Shown: positions 27,555-37,449, counted from the first letter of the stretch. The stretch is DNA of 64,000 nt from Uliginosibacterium gangwonense DSM 18521 (GCF_000373965.1 NZ_KB892846.1:186001-250000); one strand, 5' to 3'. Notes: generated by a model not told the origin, from the letters alone. Numbers and translations are program-made.

Positions 27555-28157
27555 ATGAACCCAATCGTTGATTTCTTCCCCATCCTGCTGTTTTTCATCG
27601 CCTACAAGTTTGGCGACATCTACTTGGCCACTGGCGTGGCCATGGTAGGCGCCCTCTTGCAGATTGCGTATGCAAAATTTATCCTCAAGCGCGTCAGCGT
27701 AATGTTGCGCGTCTCACTGGTGGTGATCCTGGTCTTTGGCGGGCTGACCCTGATTCTGCACAACCCGACCTTTATCAAGTGGAAACCCACTGTACTCTAC
27801 TGGTGCATGGCCTCCACGCTGGCCGTCAGCGCCTGGTTTTTCAAGCGCAACCTGCTCACCAAGGTACTCTCGGAGCAGCAGATCAATCTGCCCGCCCCCG
27901 TGTGGGACACGCTCAACACCGCCTGGGTAGTCTTCTTCGCCTGCATGGGCGCTCTGAACCTTTATATTGCCTTCAACTACCCTGAAGCCACATGGGTCAA
28001 TTTCAAAGCCATCTGGATGACGGTGATCTTTGTGCTCTTCGGCATCGGTCAAGCCGTATTCCTTGCCCGTTACATCAAGGAGGAGCCGGAAGCGGAAAGA
28101 ACAGCTCCCCAGAACACACTCTCCAACATCAAGGAAAGCAAGGCGCCCGAAGCATGA
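27555..28157 (+). CDS. yciB: Inner-membrane septation protein A family (YciB)
   Basis: A 200-residue membrane protein with about five hydrophobic helices. The opening DFFPILLFFIAYK, the HNPTFIKWKPTV segment and the WVNFKAIWM region are characteristic of YciB/IspZ. YciB influences cell-envelope synthesis and division; its biochemical activity is not settled. It overlaps bolA by four bases (ATGA), giving the common betaproteobacterial order yciB-bolA-parvulin. Confidence 0.95.
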   Translation: MNPIVDFFPILLFFIAYKFGDIYLATGVAMVGALLQIAYAKFILKRVSVMLRVSLVVILVFGGLTLILHNPTFIKWKPTVLYWCMASTLAVSAWFFKRNLLTKVLSEQQINLPAPVWDTLNTAWVVFFACMGALNLYIAFNYPEATWVNFKAIWMTVIFVLFGIGQAVFLARYIKEEPEAERTAPQNTLSNIKESKAPEA

Positions 28158-28435
28158 GCATTCAAGACAAGATCATAGCGAGACTTTCCCCGCTGGCAGC
28201 ACTACGACTGGACATCCGGGATGACAGTCACCGGCATGCGGGTCATGCCGGGGCGACATCCGGGGGTGGGCATTTTGATCTTGTCATTGTATCCTCTGCG
28301 TTTCAGGGCCAAAACCCTGTAGCACGTCATCGCCAGGTGTATGCCTTGCTGTCGGGGCTGATCCCCGCAGAAATTCATGCTCTGAGTATTTCCGCGCTGA
28401 CTCCCGACGAGGATAAAACCTCGTATCAGGGTTAG
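28154..28435 (+). CDS. bolA: BolA-family protein
   Basis: A 93-residue protein beginning MSIQDKIIARLSPLAALRLDIRDDSHRHAGH. The DDSHRHAGHAG segment, the GGHFDLVIVSSAFQGQNPVARHRQVYALL core and the C-terminal EIHALSISA are the BolA fold and its conserved helix-turn-helix-like part. BolA proteins work with monothiol glutaredoxins in iron-sulfur handling and influence morphology and motility. The ATG overlaps the yciB stop. Confidence 0.93.
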   Translation: MSIQDKIIARLSPLAALRLDIRDDSHRHAGHAGATSGGGHFDLVIVSSAFQGQNPVARHRQVYALLSGLIPAEIHALSISALTPDEDKTSYQG

Positions 28436-28469
28436 TTTTTTTACTATTTCTCCGACCAGGACATTACTG

Positions 28470-29249
28470 ATGAAACTGAATGTGAGTTGTCTTTTCGCCG
28501 CCCTCCTGCTCGTCAGTGGCGCCGCTTTTGCTGCCGACAAGCCGATTGCCAAGGTCAATGGTGCCGCCATTTCCGCCGCAGTCAATGAAGCGCTGATCGA
28601 CGAACAAGTCCAGCAAGGCGCTCAGGTCAATGACGAACTCAAAAAAGCCGCCCGTGATGAGTTGATCCGCCGCGAAGTGCTCGCCCAGGACGCTCACAAG
28701 CAAGGCTTGGACAAGAAGTCCGAAGTGGCCGCCCGCATGGAACTGGCTCGTCAAGCCGTTCTGGTTGGCTACTATGTCGATCAGTGGATCAAGACCCACC
28801 CGATTTCTGACGACAAGCTCAAGGCCGAGTATGACCGTCGTATAACGGGTATGAAAGATATGGAGTACAAGGCCCGTCACATCCTGGTTGAGAAGGAAGA
28901 CGACGCCAAGGCCATCATCACCAAGCTGCAGACCGGTGCCAAATTTGAAGACTTGGCCAAGGACTCCAAGGACACGGGCAGCAAGGACAATGGTGGCGAG
29001 CTGGGCTGGTCCCTGCCGCAAAACTACGTGCAGCCGTTTGCCGATGCACTGCGCAAGCTGGAAAAAGGCAAGTTCACCACCGTGCCGGTACAAACCCAGT
29101 TTGGCTACCACGTCATCATGCTCGAAGACACCCGCAAGCCCGAACCGCCCAAGTTTGAAGACGTGAAGGGTCAGCTGCAACAAGGTATGCAACAGCAGGC
29201 ACTGAGCCAGTTCGTGGCCGAAATGGTGAGCAAGGCCAAGGTCGAGTAA
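28470..29249 (+). CDS. Periplasmic parvulin-type peptidyl-prolyl isomerase
   Basis: A 259-residue exported foldase. It has a signal peptide (SCLFAALLLVSGAAFAADK), an N-terminal helical chaperone region, and a rotamase domain (about 130-225) with YKARHILVEKEDDAKAI, GGELGWSLPQNYVQPFADAL and TQFGYHVIMLED. It catalyses cis-trans isomerisation of prolyl bonds in proteins arriving in the periplasm and may chaperone outer-membrane proteins. It is the third gene of the yciB-bolA series and is followed by a terminator. Confidence 0.95.
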   Translation: MKLNVSCLFAALLLVSGAAFAADKPIAKVNGAAISAAVNEALIDEQVQQGAQVNDELKKAARDELIRREVLAQDAHKQGLDKKSEVAARMELARQAVLVGYYVDQWIKTHPISDDKLKAEYDRRITGMKDMEYKARHILVEKEDDAKAIITKLQTGAKFEDLAKDSKDTGSKDNGGELGWSLPQNYVQPFADALRKLEKGKFTTVPVQTQFGYHVIMLEDTRKPEPPKFEDVKGQLQQGMQQQALSQFVAEMVSKAKVE

Positions 29250-29274
29250 ATTTGTCGATTCCGGCTACACCAGC

Positions 29275-29305
29275 AAAAAGGGTCCGCGTTGCGGGCCCTT
29301 TTTTT
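29275..29305 (+). terminator. Rho-independent terminator after the parvulin gene
   Basis: AAAAAGGG-T-CCGC, loop GTT, GCGG-G-CCCTTTTT: a long GC stem with one wobble pair followed by seven T. It separates the parvulin gene from the MSHA-like operon. Confidence 0.92.
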
Positions 29306-29408
29306 ACCTGTGCGGCAAACAAGGCAGCCCCATATCCCGCATGGACGCTGGCTTGATCGCAAATATGCGCTAATATCGCAGAAACACTGAAGACGAGGAG
29401 CTTTGCAC

Positions 29409-31220
29409 GTGACTCAACGAGGAAGAATGTGGTCACTCGCACTGGCTTTGTTGCTAGGCGGCTGTTCAGCGTCGAATGTACGACTTGGGGCAGACGAACA
29501 CCTGCAGGCCCCAGAAGCCAATACGCCCCATGCCAGCACAGGAGAGATCCCCTCGCCTGTCCGGCAAAGCTTTGTTTTGCCAGCCCCCAAGGCCCAGCCC
29601 AAAGCAGAAACCTACTCCGTCGTGGTCAACAAGGTTCCCGTGCATGAGCTGCTGTTTGCCTTGGCACGCGACGCCAAGATGAATGTCGACATCCACCCAG
29701 GCATCGAGGGGACCGTCACCCTCAATGCCCTGGACCAGACCTTGCCGCAACTGCTCACGCGGGTGGCCAGCCAGGTCGATATGCGTTTCGAGATCAATGG
29801 CAGCAATCTGGCCGTGATGCCCGATACCCCCTTCCTGCGCACGTATCGAGTGGATTACCTCAGTCTGAACCGGGACGCCAGCAGCTCCATGTCCATCTCC
29901 AGCGCGGTGGGCTCTTGGACGACCAGCGCATCGACCACCAGCAATGCCACCAACTACTCCCAGAACGGCACAGCCAACTCACTGGGTAGTACCGCCAAAA
30001 ACCATTTCTACGAAACCCTGGTACAGAACCTCAAGGATCTGCTGCGCGAAACAGACAAGCAGATTCCCTCCTACTACTGCACCAATGAAAATCAGGTGCA
30101 GGCAACGGGCCAAGCGCAGGACTTTGGTGTGGCCGCAGTGACAGCCCCCACCGCAGTATCTCCCTCAGGCATACAGGGGATCACACAGGAACGCCAGAGC
30201 CCCACAACCCAAACACAACGCAAGTGCCTGGAACTCAAGGAGGCTGCCACCATCATCTCCAACCAGGAGACCGGGGTGATCACGGTACGCGCCACCTCAC
30301 GCCAGCATGAAAAGGTGCAGGAATTTCTGGATTCGGTACTCAACCGCGTCAAGCGTCAGGTGCTGATCGATGTCACCGTGGCCGAGGTCAAGCTCTCGCA
30401 CAACTACCAACAGGGCATCGACTGGACGGCCTTGAACCTTTTTGACACCGGACTGAAATTCATCCAGGGTGCCGCCGGCAGCATCACTGGGGCGACCTCC
30501 AGCATGGCTCAAGCGAGTTACAACTCCAGCGGCGGCAATTTCACCAGCACGGTGAAACTGCTGGATGCGTTTGGCACGGTGAAGATCCTCTCCAGTCCCA
30601 AGCTCTCGGTGCTCAACAACCAGACAGCCGTCATGAAGGTGGTTGATGACAGCCTGTATTTCACCTACGAAATCAAGGAAACCGACGCCACCACCACTAC
30701 GGCAGCCAAAACCACCATCACCTCCACGCTGCATTCGGTACCGGTTGGGCTTGTGCTCTCGATTACGCCACAGGTTGGCGATGATGACATTGTCACGCTC
30801 TACATCCGCCCCAGCATTTCACGCGTTATCGGTGAGAAAACCGACCCCAGCCTGAGCCTGATGTCCACCACGGCCAGCGCACTGACCAACACGATCCCCA
30901 TCATCCGTTCGCGCGAATTTGATTCGGTCATGCGCGTATCCAACGGCAATATCGCCGTCATGGGTGGGCTGATGGAAGACATTCTGGAAAATACCGACAA
31001 CATGGTGCCTGGACTCAGTAACACGCCTCTACTGGGCGGACTGTTCCAGAATCGGGATGACACCAAGACCAAGACGGAACTGGTGATCTTTGTGCGCCCC
31101 ACCATTGTGCGCGACCCCAGCCTTGAGGGCGACTACAGCGCGTTTGACAAGTACCTGCCCAACGACCGTTTCTTTGATCGCACCGCCGGGCCAACGCTGA
31201 CCCCAGGAGTCCCAAAGTGA
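29409..31220 (+). CDS. mshL: MshL-like secretin lipoprotein
   Basis: About 603 residues. A lipoprotein signal peptide ends in LLGGC. An N-terminal STN/N0 region (VPVHELLFALARDAKMNVDIHPGIEGTVTLNAL) is followed by a Ser/Thr-rich insert and the secretin core (RQVLIDVTVAEVKLSHNYQQGIDW, LHSVPVGLVLSITPQV, PGLSNTPLLGGLFQ, TELVIFVRPTIV). It would form the outer-membrane channel of a pilus or secretion machine. I chose the GTG at 29409 because GAGGAG stands 8 bases upstream. It is the first gene of the operon and overlaps the next by four bases (GTGA). Confidence 0.93.
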   Translation: MTQRGRMWSLALALLLGGCSASNVRLGADEHLQAPEANTPHASTGEIPSPVRQSFVLPAPKAQPKAETYSVVVNKVPVHELLFALARDAKMNVDIHPGIEGTVTLNALDQTLPQLLTRVASQVDMRFEINGSNLAVMPDTPFLRTYRVDYLSLNRDASSSMSISSAVGSWTTSASTTSNATNYSQNGTANSLGSTAKNHFYETLVQNLKDLLRETDKQIPSYYCTNENQVQATGQAQDFGVAAVTAPTAVSPSGIQGITQERQSPTTQTQRKCLELKEAATIISNQETGVITVRATSRQHEKVQEFLDSVLNRVKRQVLIDVTVAEVKLSHNYQQGIDWTALNLFDTGLKFIQGAAGSITGATSSMAQASYNSSGGNFTSTVKLLDAFGTVKILSSPKLSVLNNQTAVMKVVDDSLYFTYEIKETDATTTTAAKTTITSTLHSVPVGLVLSITPQVGDDDIVTLYIRPSISRVIGEKTDPSLSLMSTTASALTNTIPIIRSREFDSVMRVSNGNIAVMGGLMEDILENTDNMVPGLSNTPLLGGLFQNRDDTKTKTELVIFVRPTIVRDPSLEGDYSAFDKYLPNDRFFDRTAGPTLTPGVPK

Positions 31221-32380
31221 GCCTGCTCATCGATGCGCTGAGGCAGGCCGAACAAACCCGGCAAGAGTCTGCTGCCCCAACCGAGCCAACCGCAGCCCCC
31301 AAACTGCGCCTGGAGCCCTTGAGCGCACAAGAGGCCATGCAGGCAGAGGAAATGCTCAGTACCCCGCCTGCATCGCGCAGATCTCCTTCTCCCAATGCCC
31401 AGCAAACCCAACGGGCGGCTGCGCAGCAGATGTTCTCAGCCAAGCAGGCGGGTCCGAACCGTTTCCCCCTGATTCTGGCGATTACCGCCCTGAGCATATT
31501 GGTAATAGGTTCGGCTTATCTATGGTGGGCCACACAACCCCGTAGCCAGATTGCCCTACACCCAACAACGGATGCTCCTGCCGTACAGCAACCTATCCTG
31601 CCACCCTTACCTGTCAGTCAGTCCGCCACATCGCCTGTGGCAGACACCCCGCCACCCTCCGCACCACGCAAGGTACAAGGCGTAGAGCCTGCGCCCGCCG
31701 GGCCCCCCTCTGCTTCCGTCAAAAAGGCCGCACCCACACAGCTTGCGACACTTGCCGAAGCCACCTCGCCTACCGTAAGACGCACAACGGCCGCAAGCGC
31801 GGCCCCCTCAACGCTCAACCAGGCCTATGACGCCTATGCCCAGGGCAATCTGGCGCAAGCCTATACGCTGTATCGTGAAGCCTTGCGCAACGACCCCAAG
31901 AACACGGACGCACTGACCGGGCTGGGCACGCTCTCGCTACGCGCTGGCCACCAGGAAGAAGCCACCCGCTACTTCCGCGAAGCCCTGGTGGCAGACCCCA
32001 AAAATCCGCTGGCCCGCAGCCAGCTTCTGTCCATGCAGGCAGACGCAGCCCCGCAGGAAGCGGAAAGCCGCCTGAAAAGCATGCTTGCCGAGCAGCCTGA
32101 TGACCCCTCCGCCTACTTTACCCTAGGCACGCTCTACACCCGTCAAGGGCGTTGGAAAGAGGCGCAGCAAAGCTTCTTCCAGGCCTATACGCTGGATGGC
32201 AAGAATCCGGACATTCTGTACAACCTCGCCGTAAGCCTTGAGCATCTGCACCAGAACAAACTGGCCAGCCAGTTCTATGAACGTGCAGCCGCCGCTGCTG
32301 CGACCATGACAGCGGGTTTCGATGCGCAAGCCGCTGCCCGCCGCGCCCAACAACTTGCAACTGAGACTGCTGGCAACTGA
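31217..32380 (+). CDS. mshN: MshN-like TPR protein
   Basis: A 387-residue bitopic protein. Its N terminus MSLLIDALRQAEQ is the short cytoplasmic motif typical of GspB/MshN proteins. It is followed by one transmembrane helix (about 83-103), a long Pro/Ala linker and a periplasmic TPR region (about 200-375) with repeats such as AYTLYREALRNDPKNTDALTGLGTLSL. MshN probably links the inner-membrane platform to the secretin. The GTG start overlaps the mshL stop. MshM, the AAA ATPase that usually precedes MshN in complete MSHA loci, is absent. Confidence 0.85.
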   Translation: MSLLIDALRQAEQTRQESAAPTEPTAAPKLRLEPLSAQEAMQAEEMLSTPPASRRSPSPNAQQTQRAAAQQMFSAKQAGPNRFPLILAITALSILVIGSAYLWWATQPRSQIALHPTTDAPAVQQPILPPLPVSQSATSPVADTPPPSAPRKVQGVEPAPAGPPSASVKKAAPTQLATLAEATSPTVRRTTAASAAPSTLNQAYDAYAQGNLAQAYTLYREALRNDPKNTDALTGLGTLSLRAGHQEEATRYFREALVADPKNPLARSQLLSMQADAAPQEAESRLKSMLAEQPDDPSAYFTLGTLYTRQGRWKEAQQSFFQAYTLDGKNPDILYNLAVSLEHLHQNKLASQFYERAAAAAATMTAGFDAQAAARRAQQLATETAGN

Positions 32381-32385
32381 TTCAC

Positions 32386-34110
32386 ATGAGCACGTCTGCC
32401 CCTCCCCCCCACCACCAGCCCCTTGGCCAACTCCTGATCGCCCACGGGGTGATCACCGACGACCAGTTGCGCATCGCCCTGCATGAACAGAGCATGACGC
32501 ATCTGGCATTGGGCAAGCAGCTTGTACAGATGGGCTTTGTGACGGAAGCGGCGTTGCGCGACGCACTTTCCGAATCACTGGGCAAGCAGGGCGTGGACCT
32601 CACTCATGCAATCGCTGACCCGGATGCCTTGGCTCTGGTGCCTGAAGAGCTGGCCCGTCGCCACCGCTTCTTGCCGCTGCGCTGGGAAGCGGAGACGCGT
32701 ACCCTGACGATTGCCACCTCGGACACCGATGACATCGTCGCGCTTGACCGTCTGCGCGCCCAACTCCCGCCCGAATCCCGCATCGAGTCCCTGCTCGCAG
32801 GCGAGAGCGAAATCATCCGGGCCATTGATCAATACTATGGTTTTGAGCTTTCCATTGATGGCATCCTCACCGAAATCGAAACGGGAGAAATCGATTACCG
32901 CTCGCTTGCAGCCAGCGCGGAATACAACCAGCCGATTGTGCGGCTGATTGATTCGCTGATGTCCGATGCGGTCAAACGCGAAGCCTCCGATATCCACTTC
33001 GAGCCTGAGGCCAGCTTCCTGCGCGTGCGTTACCGCATTGATGGGCTGCTCCGCCAGATACGCGTTCTGCATAAATCATACTGGCCTGCCATGGCCGTGC
33101 GTATCAAGGTGGTGGCGGGGCTGAACATTGCTGAAACCCGCGCCCCACAAGACGGACGCATCTCGCTCAACGTGCGCGGCCAGCCCGTGGACTTCCGGGT
33201 ATCGGCACAGCCGACAATACACGGTGAGAACATCGTCATGCGGGTACTGGATCGCAAGAAAGGCATTGTGCCGCTCGACGGCCTCAATCTTTCAGACTCT
33301 CAACTCGAACTGCTGCGCCTGATGATTGCCCGTCCGGAAGGCATCATCCTCTTCACCGGCCCGACCGGGAGCGGCAAGACCACCACCCTGTATTCGATCC
33401 TCAATCACATCAATTCCGAGGGGATCAATATCATGACCTTGGAAGATCCTGTCGAATACCCCATGAACATGATTCGCCAGACCTCCATCTCGGAGGCCAG
33501 CAAACTCGATTTTGCCAATGGCATCCGTTCGATGATGCGCCAGGACCCTGATGTGATCCTGGTAGGCGAAATCCGCGACCATGAAACCGCAGAAATGGCC
33601 TTCCGTGCGGCCATGACCGGGCATCAGGTGTATTCCACCCTACACACCAATTCGGCGATTGGCGCCATCCCACGCCTGTTTGACATCGGCATATTACCGG
33701 ACATCCTGGCGGGCAACATCATCGGTGTGGTCGCCCAACGCCTGTTGCGCAAGCTCTGCCCGCATTGCTGCCGTGCCCGCGCGCCCATGCCATTCGAATT
33801 GAAACTACTCGGCGTCAGCGGTGATCGCCCGCCCCCTATCCTGTATGACCCCGTTGGCTGCCCCCGCTGCGACAACCAAGGCTACAAGGGGCGAATGGCC
33901 ATCATGGAACTCATGCGCATGGATGCGGACATCGACGAACTCATCGCCCGGCGCGCCACCTTCCGTGAAATGCGCAATGCAGCCCGCGCCAAGGGTTTTC
34001 GCACCCTGGCCGAAGATGGGCTGCGCCGGGTTTTTGATGGCATCACCTCGCTTGATGAGCTGGCACGCGTCGTCGACCTCACCGAGCGCATGTTCAGCGC
34101 AGAACACTGA
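32386..34110 (+). CDS. mshE: MshE-like assembly ATPase with cyclic-di-GMP-binding N domain
   Basis: A 574-residue GspE/PilB-type hexameric ATPase. The N terminus has two MshEN-type repeats (residues 12-35, PLGQLLIAHGVITDDQLRIA; 41-64, ALGKQLVQMGFVTEAALRDA) that fit the LG-x2-L-x3-G-x6-L-x2-A-L pattern known to bind cyclic-di-GMP in MshE. Walker A GPTGSGKT (325-332), Walker B ILVGEIRD (391-398) and the zinc tetracysteine (458, 461, 492, 495) are all present. It powers subunit polymerisation at the inner membrane. Binding of cyclic-di-GMP is inferred from the motif only. Confidence 0.94.
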   Translation: MSTSAPPPHHQPLGQLLIAHGVITDDQLRIALHEQSMTHLALGKQLVQMGFVTEAALRDALSESLGKQGVDLTHAIADPDALALVPEELARRHRFLPLRWEAETRTLTIATSDTDDIVALDRLRAQLPPESRIESLLAGESEIIRAIDQYYGFELSIDGILTEIETGEIDYRSLAASAEYNQPIVRLIDSLMSDAVKREASDIHFEPEASFLRVRYRIDGLLRQIRVLHKSYWPAMAVRIKVVAGLNIAETRAPQDGRISLNVRGQPVDFRVSAQPTIHGENIVMRVLDRKKGIVPLDGLNLSDSQLELLRLMIARPEGIILFTGPTGSGKTTTLYSILNHINSEGINIMTLEDPVEYPMNMIRQTSISEASKLDFANGIRSMMRQDPDVILVGEIRDHETAEMAFRAAMTGHQVYSTLHTNSAIGAIPRLFDIGILPDILAGNIIGVVAQRLLRKLCPHCCRARAPMPFELKLLGVSGDRPPPILYDPVGCPRCDNQGYKGRMAIMELMRMDADIDELIARRATFREMRNAARAKGFRTLAEDGLRRVFDGITSLDELARVVDLTERMFSAEH

Positions 34111-34121
34111 GGCCGCCCACC

Positions 34122-35318
34122 ATGGCAATCTTCTCTTACAAGGCCATGAATACCGAAGGGCGCATCGTGCACGGCCAGTCTGATGCCATCAACATCATCG
34201 ACCTGGAACTGCGCCTCAAGCGCATGAACCTGGATCTGATTACCGGCAGCCCCTCGCGCCAGATCAATCTACAAGCCCAGATACCGGTGCGTGAGCGTAT
34301 CCACTTCTGCTTTCACCTGGAGCAACTCACCCGCTCGGGCGTGCCGTTGATTGAGGCCCTGGCCGATCTGCGCGACTCCACTGAACACCCGCGCATGCGT
34401 AGCGCCATTGCGGCCATCGTGGAATCCATTGAAGGCGGGCAAACGCTCTCGCAGGCGCTCTCCGAGCACAGCAAGATATTCAACCCGGTTTTCTGCTCAC
34501 TGGTGCGTGCGGGGGAAACCTCCGGCAATCTGCCCGAGGTGTTGCGCGAACTGACCACCTCCCTGAAGCGTGAAGATGAGTTATCCGCCTATGTCAAACG
34601 CCTGGCAATCTACCCCAGCATCGTGTTGCTGATCACGCTGGCTGCAGTCATCGTCTCAATGATCTACGTGGTGCCTGAACTGGCCAAGCTCTTCCGCTCC
34701 ACCGGCATTGCGCTACCGCTGCAAACGCGGCTCCTCATCGGCATTTCGGACGCATTCCGGCATTATTGGTTCATCATTCTGCCGGGGCTGGCCGGTAGTG
34801 CCATCGGGCTCTCCGTGCTCATCCGCGTCAATCCCGCTGCGGCATTGCGCTGGGACGCGCTCAAGCTCAACATGCCGCTATGGGGCTCGGTCTATCGCAA
34901 GATCATCCTGTCGCGCTTTGCCAGCCTGTTTGCCATGATGTATTCCTCTGGCATTGCCATTATCGACACCGTCCGGGTCGCCCAGGACATTGTCGGCAAC
35001 CGCATCTTGCGTCAGGCACTCGAACGCGTCGAACAGCTTATCGCAGAAGGGCAGAACGTTACCGCTGCGTTTGCCAGCGTGGGGCTGTTCCCGCCGCTGG
35101 TGGTGCGCATGCTGCGGGTCGGCGAACATACCGGTTCGCTGGATCAGGCACTGCACAATGTCAGCTATTTCTATGAGCGGGATGTGCGTGAATCCATCGA
35201 GCGCCTGCAGGTGATGCTCGAACCCCTGCTCATCCTCGTGCTGGGCGGGCTGATGATGTGGATTGCACTGTCTGTACTCGGGCCGGTGTATGACGTCATC
35301 ACCCGTATGAAGATCTGA
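34122..35318 (+). CDS. mshG: MshG-like inner-membrane platform protein (GspF/PilC family)
   Basis: A 398-residue protein of the T2SSF family with two GspF domains (FCFHLEQLTRSGVPLIEALADLRDSTEHPRM; FASLFAMMYSSGIAIIDTVRVAQDIVGN) and three membrane helices (about 168-190, 215-240 and 365-390). It forms the inner-membrane base on which the ATPase acts. It begins 11 bases after mshE and ends 14 bases before the next gene, within one operon. Confidence 0.94.
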   Translation: MAIFSYKAMNTEGRIVHGQSDAINIIDLELRLKRMNLDLITGSPSRQINLQAQIPVRERIHFCFHLEQLTRSGVPLIEALADLRDSTEHPRMRSAIAAIVESIEGGQTLSQALSEHSKIFNPVFCSLVRAGETSGNLPEVLRELTTSLKREDELSAYVKRLAIYPSIVLLITLAAVIVSMIYVVPELAKLFRSTGIALPLQTRLLIGISDAFRHYWFIILPGLAGSAIGLSVLIRVNPAAALRWDALKLNMPLWGSVYRKIILSRFASLFAMMYSSGIAIIDTVRVAQDIVGNRILRQALERVEQLIAEGQNVTAAFASVGLFPPLVVRMLRVGEHTGSLDQALHNVSYFYERDVRESIERLQVMLEPLLILVLGGLMMWIALSVLGPVYDVITRMKI

Positions 35319-35332
35319 CCGGGGCCCAGGAC

Positions 35333-36862
35333 ATGTTCGCCAAACACTACCTGCACCTGATCACCTCGCTTGGCTTGAGCGTGTGGGAACGCCAGGGCAC
35401 CCAGCTCAAGTGCATTGCCCGCTTTGTGGAGAACGATCAGCTTGCTGGCACTGAGGCCTTTGCGCAATGGCTCGCCAAACATCCCAGGGCCGTGCACCGC
35501 ATCCTGCTTGACCTGCCGGACGAGGGCTTTCAGGTCGAACAGATTCCCCCGGTATCGGGCTCCGACCGCAAAACACTCATCAAACGCCGCCAGCTTCAGC
35601 AATTCCTGGGCACCCCCTACTCAACGGCCTTTTCGCTGGGGCGCCTGGGTGAAGGGCGGCGCGATGAACGCATCCTGCTCGTCGCACTCACCCGCCCCGC
35701 CGCGCTGGAGCCCTGGCTGGAGTGCCTGCGTACAACCCAGGCACGGCTCGCAGGCGTCTTCTCCAGCGCCTTGCTCACCCGACAACTGCTGAGCAGCATC
35801 CAGCCAGATAACCCGCAAGGCCTGATTCTGAGCCTGTCCCCGGCAGGCATCCGGCAAACCTATTTTGAACAGGGGATGCTGCGCTTTTCCCGCCTGACCC
35901 CGCCACCCGATGGGCTGGCGAGCGATTGGGGACAAACTTGTCTGCATGAGGCGCAAAAGACTGCGCAATACCTCACCGCACAGCGCTGGATCACGCGCAA
36001 TACGCCGCTACCGGTATGGCTGCTGGCGCAGCGGGAAGATTTTGCGTCCCTGGTCGGGGTACAGCAGGGCATCGACCAGATCAACAACCAGCTTGAGTTC
36101 CGCCTGGCCAGCCTGGATGCCATTGCACATCAGGCGGGCATGCGCCAGCCCTTTGAGGGCTCTGACAGCAGCGCCCTGATGGTGCATCTGGCCCTGCGCG
36201 AAAAGGGTCCGCAACTGGCGCCCGAAGCAGACAGAAGGTTCTTCCACATCTGGCGCATCCGTACCGCCATCGCGCTGCTGGGGCTCGGCGCCAGCCTGAT
36301 CCTGTGCCTGATGGCGCTAGCCAACCATCGTGAAACACAAGCGCTGGCAGAGCAGGATCGGGCCTTGCGCGAAGCCATGCAACTGGACGGGCGCCGCTAC
36401 GATCAATTGCTGGCCAGCCTGCCCCGCCTCCCCACCACTCTGGAGACTCTGCAAGGCGTGGTCCAGGCTCAGGCCCGCTTGAACACCGACAAGCACCAGC
36501 CCATCCGGGCCCTTAAACAAATCGCCCAGGCACTTGCCCCCTACCCAGACATCACCCTACAGGCCCTGAACTGGCAGCCCAATAGCGGTGGGCGCAACAA
36601 GCAGGCGGAGCCGACCATGCCCCAAAGCATGGTGTATACCCTGGACGCTTCCCTGGCCGAAAACCAACTCGATGCCCGGGCCGTCATCGCCCGCATCCAG
36701 TCCTTTGCCGATGAACTCAAACGCCAGACGCATGCCGAAGTCATTGGCTTGAAGACACCTTACGAAAGTGAGTCCACCAAAACCCTCAGCAGCGATGCCA
36801 TCCAGCATCAGGGCAGGCTACTCTTCCAGATCCAGTTGAAAATGCCGGAGGCCCAACCGTGA
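35333..36862 (+). CDS. Bitopic pilus-assembly protein, PilM/PilN (MshI)-like
   Basis: A 509-residue protein: a soluble N-terminal half (about 1-300), one transmembrane helix (about 310-332, AIALLGLGASLILCLMALA), then a coiled-coil and a periplasmic domain. Position and layout suggest it combines the roles of the PilM-like cytoplasmic protein and PilN. Sequence similarity is not recognisable to me beyond DNPQGLILSLSPAGIRQTYFEQGMLRFSRL, which resembles the PilM/MshI fold entry. It overlaps the next gene by four bases (GTGA). Confidence 0.6.
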   Translation: MFAKHYLHLITSLGLSVWERQGTQLKCIARFVENDQLAGTEAFAQWLAKHPRAVHRILLDLPDEGFQVEQIPPVSGSDRKTLIKRRQLQQFLGTPYSTAFSLGRLGEGRRDERILLVALTRPAALEPWLECLRTTQARLAGVFSSALLTRQLLSSIQPDNPQGLILSLSPAGIRQTYFEQGMLRFSRLTPPPDGLASDWGQTCLHEAQKTAQYLTAQRWITRNTPLPVWLLAQREDFASLVGVQQGIDQINNQLEFRLASLDAIAHQAGMRQPFEGSDSSALMVHLALREKGPQLAPEADRRFFHIWRIRTAIALLGLGASLILCLMALANHRETQALAEQDRALREAMQLDGRRYDQLLASLPRLPTTLETLQGVVQAQARLNTDKHQPIRALKQIAQALAPYPDITLQALNWQPNSGGRNKQAEPTMPQSMVYTLDASLAENQLDARAVIARIQSFADELKRQTHAEVIGLKTPYESESTKTLSSDAIQHQGRLLFQIQLKMPEAQP

Positions 36863-37449
36863 TCCGCCACCTTGCAGGCAGCATCATTTTCTCGCTCATC
36901 CTGATCGGCGGCAGCTACACGCTCTACAACCTGTCGCAACAGCGCTTGGTCAAAGCGCAGATACAGCATGCAGCCTTGCGCACTGATGCCCATGACATCA
37001 ACCAGCGCCTGCAACGCACGCAGCAGGACGAGCCTGCGGTGCGCATCGCCATCAGCCGCTTCGAGGCCCTGAGCAATCTGGGGGTGATCGGCCCGGAACG
37101 CCGCCTGGAATGGTCTGACCAAGTCAAACTCATTGAGCAGAACCTGCACATCACCGATGCGCGTTACACCCTTTCGCCCCAGAAACAAATCATGCCGGTG
37201 CAGGGTGCCACGTCCTACAATATCCTCGGTAGCAGCATGCAGTGGCATGCCAGCTTGTTACACGAAGGTGATCTGGTACGCTTCCTGGCCGCATTGCCGG
37301 AGATTACCAGTGCGGTGGTCGTGCCCTCGCGTTGCACGCTGACCGACCGATCAAGCCAGAGCACCGTGGGAAGCAGTATTGATGCAGACTGCCAATTCGA
37401 CTGGCTGACCGTCGCCCCAGCCCAATTGACCAAGACTGCAACGCCATGA
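36859..37449 (+). CDS. PilO/MshJ-like bitopic protein
   Basis: A 196-residue protein with one N-terminal transmembrane helix (about 7-25), a coiled-coil (VKAQIQHAALRTDAHDINQRLQRTQQDE) and a small periplasmic domain, the architecture of PilO and MshJ. Identification rests on architecture and gene order, not on clear motifs. The GTG start and the ATGA overlap at its end place it firmly in the operon. Confidence 0.6.
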   Translation: MIRHLAGSIIFSLILIGGSYTLYNLSQQRLVKAQIQHAALRTDAHDINQRLQRTQQDEPAVRIAISRFEALSNLGVIGPERRLEWSDQVKLIEQNLHITDARYTLSPQKQIMPVQGATSYNILGSSMQWHASLLHEGDLVRFLAALPEITSAVVVPSRCTLTDRSSQSTVGSSIDADCQFDWLTVAPAQLTKTATP

